A stretch of 64,000 bases of DNA from Amycolatopsis sp. cg9 (lineage in GTDB: Bacteria > Actinomycetota > Actinomycetes > Mycobacteriales > Pseudonocardiaceae), in NCBI RefSeq assembly GCF_041346945.1, contig NZ_CP166850.1, positions 5,068,501 through 5,132,500 of the forward strand. Reading direction: 5' to 3'. The stretch's first letter is position 1, and every line of letters begins with the position of its first letter. Below are positions 17,578 to 25,375 of this stretch, piece by piece. The notes below the pieces were generated by a model, which was not told the origin of the DNA, searched no databases, and worked only from the letters and a program-made list of their open reading frames with translations. The position numbers and the translations under genes were made by a program.

Positions 17578-18602
17578 CGGATGGCCGGTGGATAGATGGC
17601 GGGCAGCTTCCGCGCGTACGGCGCCAGTGTCGCGGCGGCCTTGAACGCCGCGACCATCGTGCCGTGGGACGCCCGGCCGGTGCCGGCGATGTCGAACGCC
17701 GTGCCGTGGTCGACCGAGGTGCGCAGGATCGGCAGGCCGACCGTCACCGAGACCGTGCCGTCGAAGTCGTACGTCTTCGACGCGATGTGCCCTTGGTCGT
17801 GGTAGAGCGAGAGCACACCGTCGAAGCGGCCCTGGATCCCTTGGTGGAACACGGAATCCGCCGGGATCGGGCCGACGACGTCCAGCCCGGCGGCCCGCGC
17901 GGCGGCCACCGCGGGCGCGATCGCGACGATCTCCTCGTCGCCGAACTTGCCGTTCTCCCCGCCATGCGGGTTCAGCGCCGCCACGGCGAGTCTGGGTTTC
18001 TCGGTGCCGAACACTTCGAGCGCGGTGTACGCCTCGCGGATCGCGTGCTCGATGTTCTCCCGCGTGATCCGGCTGATCGCTTCGCGCAGGGAAAGGTGCC
18101 GGGTGGCGAAGAAGATCTTCAGCCCCGACACCCAGAACATCGTGTTGTACCGGGTCGACCCGGTCAGTTCGCCCAGCATCTCGGTGTGCCCGAGGTGCCG
18201 GGAGCCCGCCGCCCAGATCGCCTCCTTGTTGATCGGCGCGGTCACGACCGCGTCGACCTCGCCGGCCAGCGCGAGCCGGGTGGCGACCTCGATCGCGCCG
18301 ACGGCCGCGGCGCCCGCGGTCGCGTTGACCTCGCCCCACGGCAGGTCTTCGGTGACGACCCCGAGGTTGAGCACGTCGATCACGCCGGGGGTGAAGCGCG
18401 CGTCGGCGACCGTGGCGATCGGGTTGATCTCCACGGGCAGGCCCAGGTGCCGGGCGACGCGGTCGAGCACCGGCGCGTCACCGACCGCGACCCCGCGCGC
18501 CAGCTGCAGTGCCTCCGGCTCGGCCAGGGTCTTCAGGGTGATCTCCGGGCCGATGCCGACGGGGTCGCCGAGGGTGACGGCGAGGACGGGGAGGTCGCTC
18601 AC
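17574..18602 (-). CDS. PdxA-family dehydrogenase, probably 4-phospho-threonate/erythronate dehydrogenase (PdxA2 type)
   Basis: 342 residues. It opens with VLAVTLGDPVGIGPEITLKT and keeps the metal-binding histidines in RHLGHTEML, LYHDQGH and SVDHGTAFDIAGTG. PdxA proper makes pyridoxal precursor from 4-phosphohydroxy-threonine. The PdxA2 branch, found beside DUF1537 kinases, oxidises and decarboxylates D-threonate-4-phosphate to dihydroxyacetone phosphate. The adjacent kinase and transporter favour the second role. GTG 18602 overlaps the kinase stop as GTGA. Confidence 0.9.
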   Translation of the reverse strand: MSDLPVLAVTLGDPVGIGPEITLKTLAEPEALQLARGVAVGDAPVLDRVARHLGLPVEINPIATVADARFTPGVIDVLNLGVVTEDLPWGEVNATAGAAAVGAIEVATRLALAGEVDAVVTAPINKEAIWAAGSRHLGHTEMLGELTGSTRYNTMFWVSGLKIFFATRHLSLREAISRITRENIEHAIREAYTALEVFGTEKPRLAVAALNPHGGENGKFGDEEIVAIAPAVAAARAAGLDVVGPIPADSVFHQGIQGRFDGVLSLYHDQGHIASKTYDFDGTVSVTVGLPILRTSVDHGTAFDIAGTGRASHGTMVAAFKAAATLAPYARKLPAIYPPAIR

Positions 18603-19849
18603 GGGTTCTTCCTTCCGGTGGCCAGCACGTGGTTGAGGTGTTCCAGGCAGGCGACGGCGGCGTCGCGGCCGCCGATCAGCCCGCCTTTGGTGGCGAAGGG
18701 CAGCCCGGTGTGGGGCCCGCCGGACAGCCGCCCGGCGACCGCGAGGGGCAGGACTTCGGTGTCGATCTCGAAGCCCTCGGCGCCGAGCGCCTTCGTGACT
18801 TCGACGGCGATGTCGCCGCCGGTGGCGTAGAGCCCGCCGATCCGGTGCGCGCCGAGCACCAGCCGGGTCGCTTCGCCGAGCGCCGGCGGGATCCGCGCCG
18901 CGACCGCCGGGTCGACCGGCGTGCCCGGGGCGGGGGCACGGGTGCGGAGGCCGACGACCCGGTGCCCGGCCGCCAGGAGCTTCCCGGCCGCGGCGGCGAC
19001 GGACGGCGGATCGGGCCGGTCCGCGTCGACGTCGACGTACCGCGCGTCCAGCACCAGCTCGGTTTCCAGCAGCTGGTCGTGGGTCCGGCCGGTGATGCTG
19101 CCGACCACCGCGAGCACCGGCGGGACGGTGTCGTGGCCGGGGGCGAGACCCAGCGCCGCCGCGAGCCGGACGCCGAACGGCCCGGAGTCGACGGAGATCC
19201 ACTTCGTGCCCTCGGCCGCCAGCCGGGCGGCGGCCTTGGCGACGGTCGTGAGGTGCCGGTTCGTCGTGGCGTCGCAGACGACGATCCCGGCCGGGCACCG
19301 CAGGGCGGCTTCGACCGCGTCCACGCCCTCTTCGACGACGTCCAGCGGCAGTTCGGCGATCTCGCGGCGCGTCGGCCCGAGGAGGGTGCGGACCCGCGAA
19401 GACCCGACGGGCGCCAAGGGATCGCGGGCGGCGGGGCTTTCGGCCAGCGGCACGCCGTCGACCAGGTGCAGGCCACCGAGGGTGACCCGGCCGGCGTCCG
19501 GGAAGGCGGGGACGACCAGCGCGCGGGCGGCCGGCGCCGACGCCAGGACGGCTTCGGTCTCCACGCCGACGTTGCCGCGCAGCGTCGTGTCCACGCGTTT
19601 CACCGTGAGCTCGACCGGCCCGGCGAGCTCGATGGCGCGGCGGACGGCCTGCCCGGCGTGTGACGGCGAAGCGTGCCGGGTACCCAGGTTCACCACCAGT
19701 GCGTCGATCCTGCTGTCCGCGCGGAAGCACGGCGCGTCCGGCTCCAGCGGAGCGTTGACGGAAACCGCGCGCAGCCCGAAGCGGGCATACAGCGCTCCGG
19801 TCGCGTTGCTGCCCGTGAGGTCGTCCCCGAGGACGAGCAGCTTCGGCAT
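18599..19849 (-). CDS. DUF1537 four-carbon acid sugar kinase
   Basis: 416 residues, first gene of the operon. The N-terminus LLVLGDDLTGSNATGALYA is the DUF1537 substrate-binding start. The C-terminal GGLYATGGDIAVEVTKALG and GLPFATKGGLIGG are the nucleotide-binding part. Characterised members phosphorylate D-threonate, L-threonate or D-erythronate (DtnK, LtnK, DenK). With a PdxA2-type partner and no aldolase or isomerase nearby, D-threonate is the most economical guess. ATG 19849 is preceded by an AAAGGAG site. Confidence 0.9.
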   Translation of the reverse strand: MPKLLVLGDDLTGSNATGALYARFGLRAVSVNAPLEPDAPCFRADSRIDALVVNLGTRHASPSHAGQAVRRAIELAGPVELTVKRVDTTLRGNVGVETEAVLASAPAARALVVPAFPDAGRVTLGGLHLVDGVPLAESPAARDPLAPVGSSRVRTLLGPTRREIAELPLDVVEEGVDAVEAALRCPAGIVVCDATTNRHLTTVAKAAARLAAEGTKWISVDSGPFGVRLAAALGLAPGHDTVPPVLAVVGSITGRTHDQLLETELVLDARYVDVDADRPDPPSVAAAAGKLLAAGHRVVGLRTRAPAPGTPVDPAVAARIPPALGEATRLVLGAHRIGGLYATGGDIAVEVTKALGAEGFEIDTEVLPLAVAGRLSGGPHTGLPFATKGGLIGGRDAAVACLEHLNHVLATGRKNP

Positions 19850-20031
19850 CGCAACGCTCCTTTGCGTGGTTCGTGCAACTCGGCTGACCGAACTGCGCAA
19901 CTATCGTGCCTCGTGATCCACCTCTCCGTCAAGCGGCGGGGGACTTTCCCGGGTCCGCACGCACGGTGACCGCGCGCATGGCAGCATCACGGCGAACGCC
20001 GTCGAGGCGGGTTTTCGTGAAGGGGAGTGCA
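19850..20031 (-). promoter_or_regulatory. Divergent control region of the acid-sugar operon and the Hsp70-like gene
   Basis: 182 bp between two divergent starts. Read on the minus strand it contains the half-repeats GTTGCGC and GTTGCAC about two helical turns apart and the imperfect dyad AGTTCGG-TCA-GCCGAGTT between them. This is a reasonable place for a DeoR-type operator, but the exact site is uncertain. Confidence 0.35.
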
Positions 20032-21876
20032 GTGCGGATCCTGTCGGTGGACCTCGGGACGTCCAACACCGTCGCCGTCCTTTCGGCGCACGGCATGCCG
20101 CCCCGGGTCGTCGAGGTGGACGGCTCGGCCAACATGCCGTCGGCGGTGTTCGCCACCGAAGAGGGCACGATCATGGTCGGCCGCGACGCCGAGCGCCGCG
20201 CCCGCCTCGACCCGACGCGCTTCGAGCCGAACCCCAAGCGCCGCATCGACGAGCAGACCCTGCTGCTCGGCACCGACGTCGTCCCGGTGACCGATGCGCT
20301 GGCCGCCATCCTCCGCCGCGTGCTCGAAGAGACCTCCCGCCAGCTCGGCGGCGAGCAGCCCGACGAAGTCCGGCTGACCCACCCCGCGCAGTGGGGCCAG
20401 ACCCGCCGCAACGTCCTGATGTCCGCCGCCCGGCTCGCCGGGATGGGCCAGAACATCCTGCTGGTGCCGGAGCCGGTCGCCGCGGCGGCGCACTTCGCGT
20501 CGTTCCCCGGCAAGTCCCTCGCGCCCGGCCAGGCGCTGGCGGTCTACGACCTCGGCGCGGGCACCTTCGACGTCGCCGTCGTCGGCGCCACGCAGAACGG
20601 CTTCACCGTGCTCGCCGAGGACGGCCTGCCCGACCTCGGCGGCCTCGACGTCGACCAGGCGCTGATGGTGCACGTCGGGCGCGAGGTCTCGCACTCGGAC
20701 CCGCAGCGCTGGCAGCGGCTGCTGCGGCCCGAATCCACCGGCGACCGGCGCACCCGGCGCGCGCTGCAGGAGGACGTCAAGGCGGCCAAGGAGGCGCTGT
20801 CGCGGCACCCGCAGACCGAGGTGCCGATGCCGGAGCCGTTCAAGGACGTCCTGGTGACGCGCGGCGAGCTGGAAGGCCTGGTCCGGCCGGCGATGCTGCG
20901 CAGCGTCGAGCTGCTGTCGCGGACGCTGCGCTCGTCGGGGCTGAGCCCGGACCGGCTGGCCGGCATCTACCTGGTCGGCGGGTCGAGCCGGCTGCCGCTG
21001 GTCGGCACCATGATCGCGGAGAAGCTCGGCGTCGTGCCGGGCAGCCTCGACCAGCCGGAGACGGCGGTGGCGCTCGGTGCCCAGCACGTCGCCCGCGACG
21101 GCCTGGGCGCGCGGACGCAGAACGTCGAAGGCGCCGTGGCCGCCGGCACCGGGCCGCACCGCCCGCAGTACGCGCCGCCACCCCCGCCGCCGCAGCAGTA
21201 CCAGGGTTACTTCCCGCCCAGCGGGCCGCAGCCGATGCCGTCGAACTTCCCCGCGTACTCGCCCGCGACCGCCGCCGAGAAGGCCGAGCCGAAGTCCGGC
21301 GGGAAGAAGAAGCTGCTCATCGGGATCGCGGCCGCGGTCGTCGTGGTGCTCGCCGCCGGGCTCACCTTCTACCTGACGTCGTCGTCTTCGGTGCCGACCT
21401 ACACCGCGGACCAGTGCAAGACGCCGGGCCAGGCGGACGACAAGGGCCTCACCGGCTGCCTGCGCCAGCTCGCCGGGAAGATCGCCGACACCGGCGACTG
21501 CAAAGCGGGCATGGGCAACGGCCCGGCGGCGCCGGCGAAGAGCCTCGGCGTGGCCTCGACCTGCTCCGCGCCGGGGCGCGCGGGCACGCAGGTGACCTAC
21601 GTCCAGGGCGACAGCGCCGACACGCTCAAGGAGTACACCGACGGCCTGCTCGCCTCCGCGGGCGGCGACCGCACCGAGGCCGACTGGGGCGGCAACGGGC
21701 TCAAGGGCCACTACTCGTCCGCGGCGGGCAAGACGTCGGCGGTGCTCGTGTTCACGGTGTCGGACCGGCCGCTGGTGGGGTTCATCTACCAGCTGAATTC
21801 GAACGACCAGGCGGCGGCGACCACGCCGGACACGCTGGCCAACTACTTCGAGGCGAGCGTCCAGCCGGGGGAGTGA
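20032..21876 (+). CDS. Membrane-anchored Hsp70-family (DnaK-like) protein
   Basis: 614 residues. Residues 1-355 are an actin/Hsp70 ATPase domain: LSVDLGTSNTVAVL (phosphate 1), VYDLGAGTFDVAVV (phosphate 2) and YLVGGSSRLPLV (adenosine loop). It lacks the DnaK substrate-binding domain. Instead there is a Pro-rich linker near 380-420 containing seven consecutive prolines, a Lys-rich stop-transfer signal, one membrane helix (IGIAAAVVVVLAAGLTFYL) and a C-terminal outer domain of about 160 residues with four Cys. The outer domain may sense the envelope. GTG 20032 follows AAGGGGAG. Confidence 0.87.
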   Translation: MRILSVDLGTSNTVAVLSAHGMPPRVVEVDGSANMPSAVFATEEGTIMVGRDAERRARLDPTRFEPNPKRRIDEQTLLLGTDVVPVTDALAAILRRVLEETSRQLGGEQPDEVRLTHPAQWGQTRRNVLMSAARLAGMGQNILLVPEPVAAAAHFASFPGKSLAPGQALAVYDLGAGTFDVAVVGATQNGFTVLAEDGLPDLGGLDVDQALMVHVGREVSHSDPQRWQRLLRPESTGDRRTRRALQEDVKAAKEALSRHPQTEVPMPEPFKDVLVTRGELEGLVRPAMLRSVELLSRTLRSSGLSPDRLAGIYLVGGSSRLPLVGTMIAEKLGVVPGSLDQPETAVALGAQHVARDGLGARTQNVEGAVAAGTGPHRPQYAPPPPPPQQYQGYFPPSGPQPMPSNFPAYSPATAAEKAEPKSGGKKKLLIGIAAAVVVVLAAGLTFYLTSSSSVPTYTADQCKTPGQADDKGLTGCLRQLAGKIADTGDCKAGMGNGPAAPAKSLGVASTCSAPGRAGTQVTYVQGDSADTLKEYTDGLLASAGGDRTEADWGGNGLKGHYSSAAGKTSAVLVFTVSDRPLVGFIYQLNSNDQAAATTPDTLANYFEASVQPGE

Positions 21877-21904
21877 CGCCGGCCGGGAGGTCTTGAGTGA
21901 GTCG

Positions 21905-21927
21905 TTCAGGACCTCCGAGGTCCTGAA
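21905..21927. terminator. Perfect inverted repeat downstream of the Hsp70-like gene
   Basis: TTCAGGACCT-CCG-AGGTCCTGAA: a 10-bp perfect stem with a 3-nt loop, 29 bp after the stop. Probably a terminator; it could also be a copy of a dispersed palindrome. Confidence 0.55.
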
Positions 21928-22005
21928 GTGTGCTGGGCCGCCGTCACCACTGGCGGGCGGCGGGCGCGAACGGACCGTTCGTGCCCGCCGGTTAGAGTGG
22001 GTCCG

Positions 22006-22200
22006 ATGCGGATCACGGTTTTCCGGCGGCTGATGGCCGACGAGTTCGGCCCCGGACGGGCCCAGGTACTGGCCAGGGACCACGTCCTCAGCGGGCTCGG
22101 CGGGCGCACCGTCGACCAGGCGCTGACCGCGGGAATCCCGGCGAAAGAGATCTGGCGCGAGGTCTGCGACGCGTTCGAAGTCCCCTTCGAACGGCGCTGA
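22006..22200 (+). CDS. DUF3046 protein
   Basis: 64 residues, starting MRITVFRRLMADEFG and ending VCDAFEVPFERR. This small protein is conserved directly upstream of recA in many actinobacteria; its function is unknown. A TTAGAGT box shortly before ATG 22006 suggests a leaderless transcript. The start was placed by the family N-terminus; the open frame extends further upstream without merit. Confidence 0.85.
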   Translation: MRITVFRRLMADEFGPGRAQVLARDHVLSGLGGRTVDQALTAGIPAKEIWREVCDAFEVPFERR

Positions 22201-22272
22201 CCTGGGCGGATACGCACGGGTCCTGACCCGGGCGGGCGAAAATCCTAGCGCAAGGGTGTGTCGCTGCCGACC

Positions 22273-22288
22273 TCGAACACGTGTTCGT
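22273..22288 (+). promoter_or_regulatory. LexA/SOS box of recA
   Basis: TCGAAC-ACGT-GTTCGT matches the actinobacterial LexA consensus with one mismatch in the last base. It lies 153 bp before the recA start. A TATGGT hexamer at 22290-22295 may be the associated -10 element. Confidence 0.85.
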
Positions 22289-22345
22289 CTATGGTGTTGT
22301 CCACATCGGGTCCAGCGATCCACAGATTGGGCGCCGCGCCTGGAA

Positions 22346-22368
22346 TTGTCGGTCCCCGCCGCTAGCGT
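22346..22368 (+). promoter_or_regulatory. PafBC-type (RecA-NDp) promoter of recA
   Basis: TTGTCGGTC, then 8 bp, then TAGCGT. This fits the mycobacterial RecA-NDp/PafBC motif TTGTCRGTG-N8-TANNNT with one deviation (C for G). It gives recA a LexA-independent DNA-damage promoter about 72 bp before the start codon. Confidence 0.75.
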
Positions 22369-22440
22369 CGGACCGGACAGCTGAAGAACCGACACAGAGC
22401 CCCCGGGGAGCCGGGGCTTCGACCAGCGAGGTGGACTTCC

Positions 22441-23487
22441 ATGCCTGCAGCACCCGACAAGGACAAGGCGCTCGAGCTCGCGCTCGCGCAGATCGACAAG
22501 CAGTACGGCAAGGGCTCGGTCATGCGGCTCGGCCAGGACGGCCGCGCGCCCGTCTCCGTGATCCCGACCGGCGCGATCGCGCTCGACGTCGCGCTCGGCA
22601 TCGGCGGGCTGCCCCGCGGCCGCGTGATCGAGGTCTACGGCCCGGAGTCCTCCGGTAAGACGACGGTCGCCCTGCACGCGGTGGCCAACGCGCAGCGCGC
22701 CGGCGGCATCGCGGCGTTCATCGACGCGGAGCACGCGCTGGACCCGGAGTACGCCAAGAAGCTCGGCGTCGACACCGACGCGCTGCTGGTCTCCCAGCCG
22801 GACACCGGTGAGCAGGCGCTGGAGATCGCGGACATGCTGATCCGCTCCGGCGCGCTCGACATCTTGGTCATCGACTCCGTGGCCGCGCTCGTGCCGCGTG
22901 CCGAGATCGAGGGCGAGATGGGTGACTCGCACGTCGGTCTCCAGGCCCGCCTGATGAGCCAGGCGCTGCGCAAGATGACCGGTGCGATGAACAACTCCGG
23001 CACCACCGCGATCTTCATCAACCAGCTGCGCGAGAAGATCGGCGTCATGTTCGGCTCGCCGGAGACGACGACCGGTGGCAAGGCGCTGAAGTTCTACGCG
23101 TCGGTCCGGCTCGACGTGCGCCGCATCGAGACGCTCAAGGACGGCGGCGAGCCGGTCGGCAACCGCACCCGCGTCAAGGTCGTGAAGAACAAGATGGCCC
23201 CGCCCTTCAAGCAGGCCGAGTTCGACATCCTGTACGGCCACGGCGTTTCCCGCGAGGGTTCGCTGATCGACATGGGCGTCGACCAGGGCATCCTGCGCAA
23301 GTCCGGCGCCTGGTACACCTACGAGGGCGACCAGCTCGGCCAGGGCAAGGAGAACGCGCGGAAGTTCCTGCGCGACAACCCGGACATCGCCAACGAGATC
23401 GAGAAGCGCATCAAGGAGAAGCTGGGCATCGGCGCACAGGTCGACGCCGAAGCCGTCGAAGCCGTGCCGGCGCCGGTCGACTTCTGA
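22441..23487 (+). CDS. recA: Recombinase A
   Basis: 348 residues, normal RecA length, no intein. Walker A reads GPESSGKTT, Walker [16 protein letters not shown], loop 2 contains [23 protein letters not shown]. It forms filaments on single-stranded DNA, exchanges strands and activates LexA cleavage. ATG 22441 follows a GAGG-rich site. Two damage-responsive elements (LexA box and PafBC-type promoter) precede it. recX follows after 14 bp and is probably co-transcribed. Confidence 0.98.
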   Translation: MPAAPDKDKALELALAQIDKQYGKGSVMRLGQDGRAPVSVIPTGAIALDVALGIGGLPRGRVIEVYGPESSGKTTVALHAVANAQRAGGIAAFIDAEHALDPEYAKKLGVDTDALLVSQPDTGEQALEIADMLIRSGALDILVIDSVAALVPRAEIEGEMGDSHVGLQARLMSQALRKMTGAMNNSGTTAIFINQLREKIGVMFGSPETTTGGKALKFYASVRLDVRRIETLKDGGEPVGNRTRVKVVKNKMAPPFKQAEFDILYGHGVSREGSLIDMGVDQGILRKSGAWYTYEGDQLGQGKENARKFLRDNPDIANEIEKRIKEKLGIGAQVDAEAVEAVPAPVDF

Positions 23488-23501
23488 GCGGAGTGAGCTG
23501 A

Positions 23502-24047
23502 GTGGCGAGGGCGCCGAAGGTTCCCCCGGCGGAGCTGCCTCCCGAGGAGCGGTACAAGAAGGCCAAGGAGATCTGTTACGACCTCCTGGCCGTGCGTGCG
23601 CGTACTCAGGAGGAGCTCCGGCAGGCTTTGCGCCGCAAGGGGTTCGACGAGGAGACCAGCGAAACCCTGCTCGGCAAGCTGGACCGGGCAGGGTTGGTGA
23701 ACGACGCGGAGTTCGCCGAGCTGTGGGTGAAGTCGCGGCACGAGACGCAGGGCCTGTCGCGCACCGCCCTGATGGCCGAGCTGCGGCGCAAGGGCGTCGA
23801 CGACGAGGTCGCCGCCCAGGCGGCGGGTGAGGTCGACCGCGAGTCCGAGGAGCAGATGGCCAGGGAACTGGTCCGCAAGCGTCTCGGCTCCCTGGGCAAC
23901 GTCGACGAACAGACAGCACTGCGGCGGCTGCTCGGCTTCCTGGCGCGCAAGGGCTACCCGCAGGGGCTGGCGTACACCGTCATCAAGGAGGAACTCCGCG
24001 AGTACGGCGCGGAGTCCACCCTCCTCGACGACGCGTTCATCGACTGA
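23502..24047 (+). CDS. recX: Regulatory protein RecX
   Basis: 181 residues of tandem three-helix repeats (RTQEELRQALRRKGFDEE, RTALMAELRRKGVDDEV, RRLLGFLARKGYPQGLAYTVIKEEL), the RecX fold. It binds in the groove of RecA filaments and limits their growth. GTG 23502 lies just after the recA stop, as in most actinobacteria. A stem-loop follows. Confidence 0.95.
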   Translation: MARAPKVPPAELPPEERYKKAKEICYDLLAVRARTQEELRQALRRKGFDEETSETLLGKLDRAGLVNDAEFAELWVKSRHETQGLSRTALMAELRRKGVDDEVAAQAAGEVDRESEEQMARELVRKRLGSLGNVDEQTALRRLLGFLARKGYPQGLAYTVIKEELREYGAESTLLDDAFID

Positions 24048-24064
24048 CCTCGCGGCCGGTCGGC

Positions 24065-24093
24065 GGGGAGCCGAGCCGGGGCTTCGGCTCTCC
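24065..24093. terminator. Hairpin between recX and the convergent gene
   Basis: GAGCCGA / TCGGCTC, 7 bp with a 9-nt loop, lying in the 49 bp between the convergent recX and the Cys-rich repeat gene. Placed where a bidirectional terminator is expected. Confidence 0.5.
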
Positions 24094-24096
24094 GGG

Positions 24097-25332
24097 TCAG
24101 GCAGCCTGGTGCGGCAGACCGTAGTCGCCGCTGTGGCTCTGCGCCGGCGGCGTGTGCGTGTCGCCCGCCGGGCACCGGGAAGCCGCGGTTTGCGGCCCGT
24201 AGAACATCCCCTGGCACTTGTCGCACCACCGCCAGCCGGACTGCCGGCCGGGATCCGCGGCGGCGTTGTGGAATGGGCTGTAGTCCGAGCTACCACCCTG
24301 GCCGGGCAAGGCGTGGGTATCCCCGGCCGGACAACGAGAGCGGGCGACGGCGGGTCCGTAGAACAGGCCCAGGCACTTGGTGCAGCCCCGCCAGCCGCCC
24401 TGTCTGTCGGTGGCCGCGATGGCGTTCACGGGCAGCGAGTAGTCGCCGCTGTGACTCTGATCCGCCGGTCGGTGGGTATCACCGGCCGGGCAGCGCGAGT
24501 CGGTCCACCGGCCGCCGAAATAGAGTCCTTGGCACTTGTCGCACCACCGCCAGTCGCGCTGCGTCGGCAGGTCGCCGCCACCCAGCCGCTCGACCTGGAC
24601 GAAGAGGGAGTAGACACCGCGAAGGTACGGATCGTCCTGAAAGGACAGTTCGACTATTCCGGAGCCGAGGCCCTGCCCGTTGCTGGTGATCAGGTAGTCG
24701 GCGGTCTCGGTGTTCAGCGCGATGGAGACCGGGTTGAAGACGAAACCGCCGGGATCGTCGGGGTTGCGCTGGATGCCGATCGGACGACGCTGCGCCTTCC
24801 CGAGCGGCGACCACAAACCGGCCAGCGTTCCGACGGTCTGGATACCGAGCGAAACCGCATCGAAGATGGGCTTGGAAACGGGCCAGATCTTGCCGAAGAT
24901 CTCTTTGGCGCGCTGTCCGTACGCCTGGTCGGTCTGCACTTGCCAGGCCAGCCAGCCGTCCCAGAAGCCCGCACCGGGGTCCCATTCCCAAATCGTCGGG
25001 GTGACGATGACCATGTCCTGTTCGGGCTCCAAGGGGGACTTGTCCCCGGAAACGATCCCGCCACGATCCGACGCCGAACCCGCCTGAATCCGGTTCGGCA
25101 GGTTCCAGGTGTCGCCCATGAGCTCGCTCTCGCTGTCCAGCGTGCGCTGAACAGCCCCGTCCGGACCGACGACCTTGGTGTTGACGGCCAGGAACACCTC
25201 GTCGTGCTTGCCGTCCCAGTTGAACGCGTCATCCCAAGTCTCGTTGTGGCACCAGTAGCCATTGCATTGCTCGGCCCGACCGTGTCGGCATGTCCGCTCC
25301 GCCACTCGGTTGGCATGCAGCAGATCGATCAT
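24097..25332 (-). CDS. Unknown protein with three C-terminal C3H zinc-ribbon-like repeats
   Basis: 411 residues. I do not recognise the first 250, which look beta-rich (WNLPNRIQAGS, DMVIVTPTIWEWD, VELSFQDDPYLRGVYSLFVQV). From about residue 260 there are three repeats of about 50 residues with the pattern WRWCDKCQGLxFG...RCPAGDTH...SGDYxLP, that is CxxC-x13-C-x5-H. Repeats of this kind occur in proteins of actinobacteria and myxobacteria without known role; zinc binding is inferred. No signal peptide. Start ATG 25332 lacks a good ribosome-binding site. G+C is lower than in the neighbours. It is the last gene of an operon with an MFS carrier and a dikinase-like protein. Confidence 0.75.
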   Translation of the reverse strand: MIDLLHANRVAERTCRHGRAEQCNGYWCHNETWDDAFNWDGKHDEVFLAVNTKVVGPDGAVQRTLDSESELMGDTWNLPNRIQAGSASDRGGIVSGDKSPLEPEQDMVIVTPTIWEWDPGAGFWDGWLAWQVQTDQAYGQRAKEIFGKIWPVSKPIFDAVSLGIQTVGTLAGLWSPLGKAQRRPIGIQRNPDDPGGFVFNPVSIALNTETADYLITSNGQGLGSGIVELSFQDDPYLRGVYSLFVQVERLGGGDLPTQRDWRWCDKCQGLYFGGRWTDSRCPAGDTHRPADQSHSGDYSLPVNAIAATDRQGGWRGCTKCLGLFYGPAVARSRCPAGDTHALPGQGGSSDYSPFHNAAADPGRQSGWRWCDKCQGMFYGPQTAASRCPAGDTHTPPAQSHSGDYGLPHQAA

Positions 25333-25375
25333 GTCATGCCGGTTTCCGGTGTTGAATCCTCGCGATTCGAGGGAG

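Noticed and set aside
17574..18602. PdxA acting in vitamin B6 synthesis
   Set aside because: Actinobacteria make PLP by PdxST, and the gene overlaps a DUF1537 kinase and a sugar-acid carrier, which favours the PdxA2 role.
21876..22005. Mobile element remnant between the Hsp70-like gene and DUF3046
   Set aside because: Only a short stem-loop and about 90 bp of ordinary intergenic sequence; no terminal repeats or transposase.
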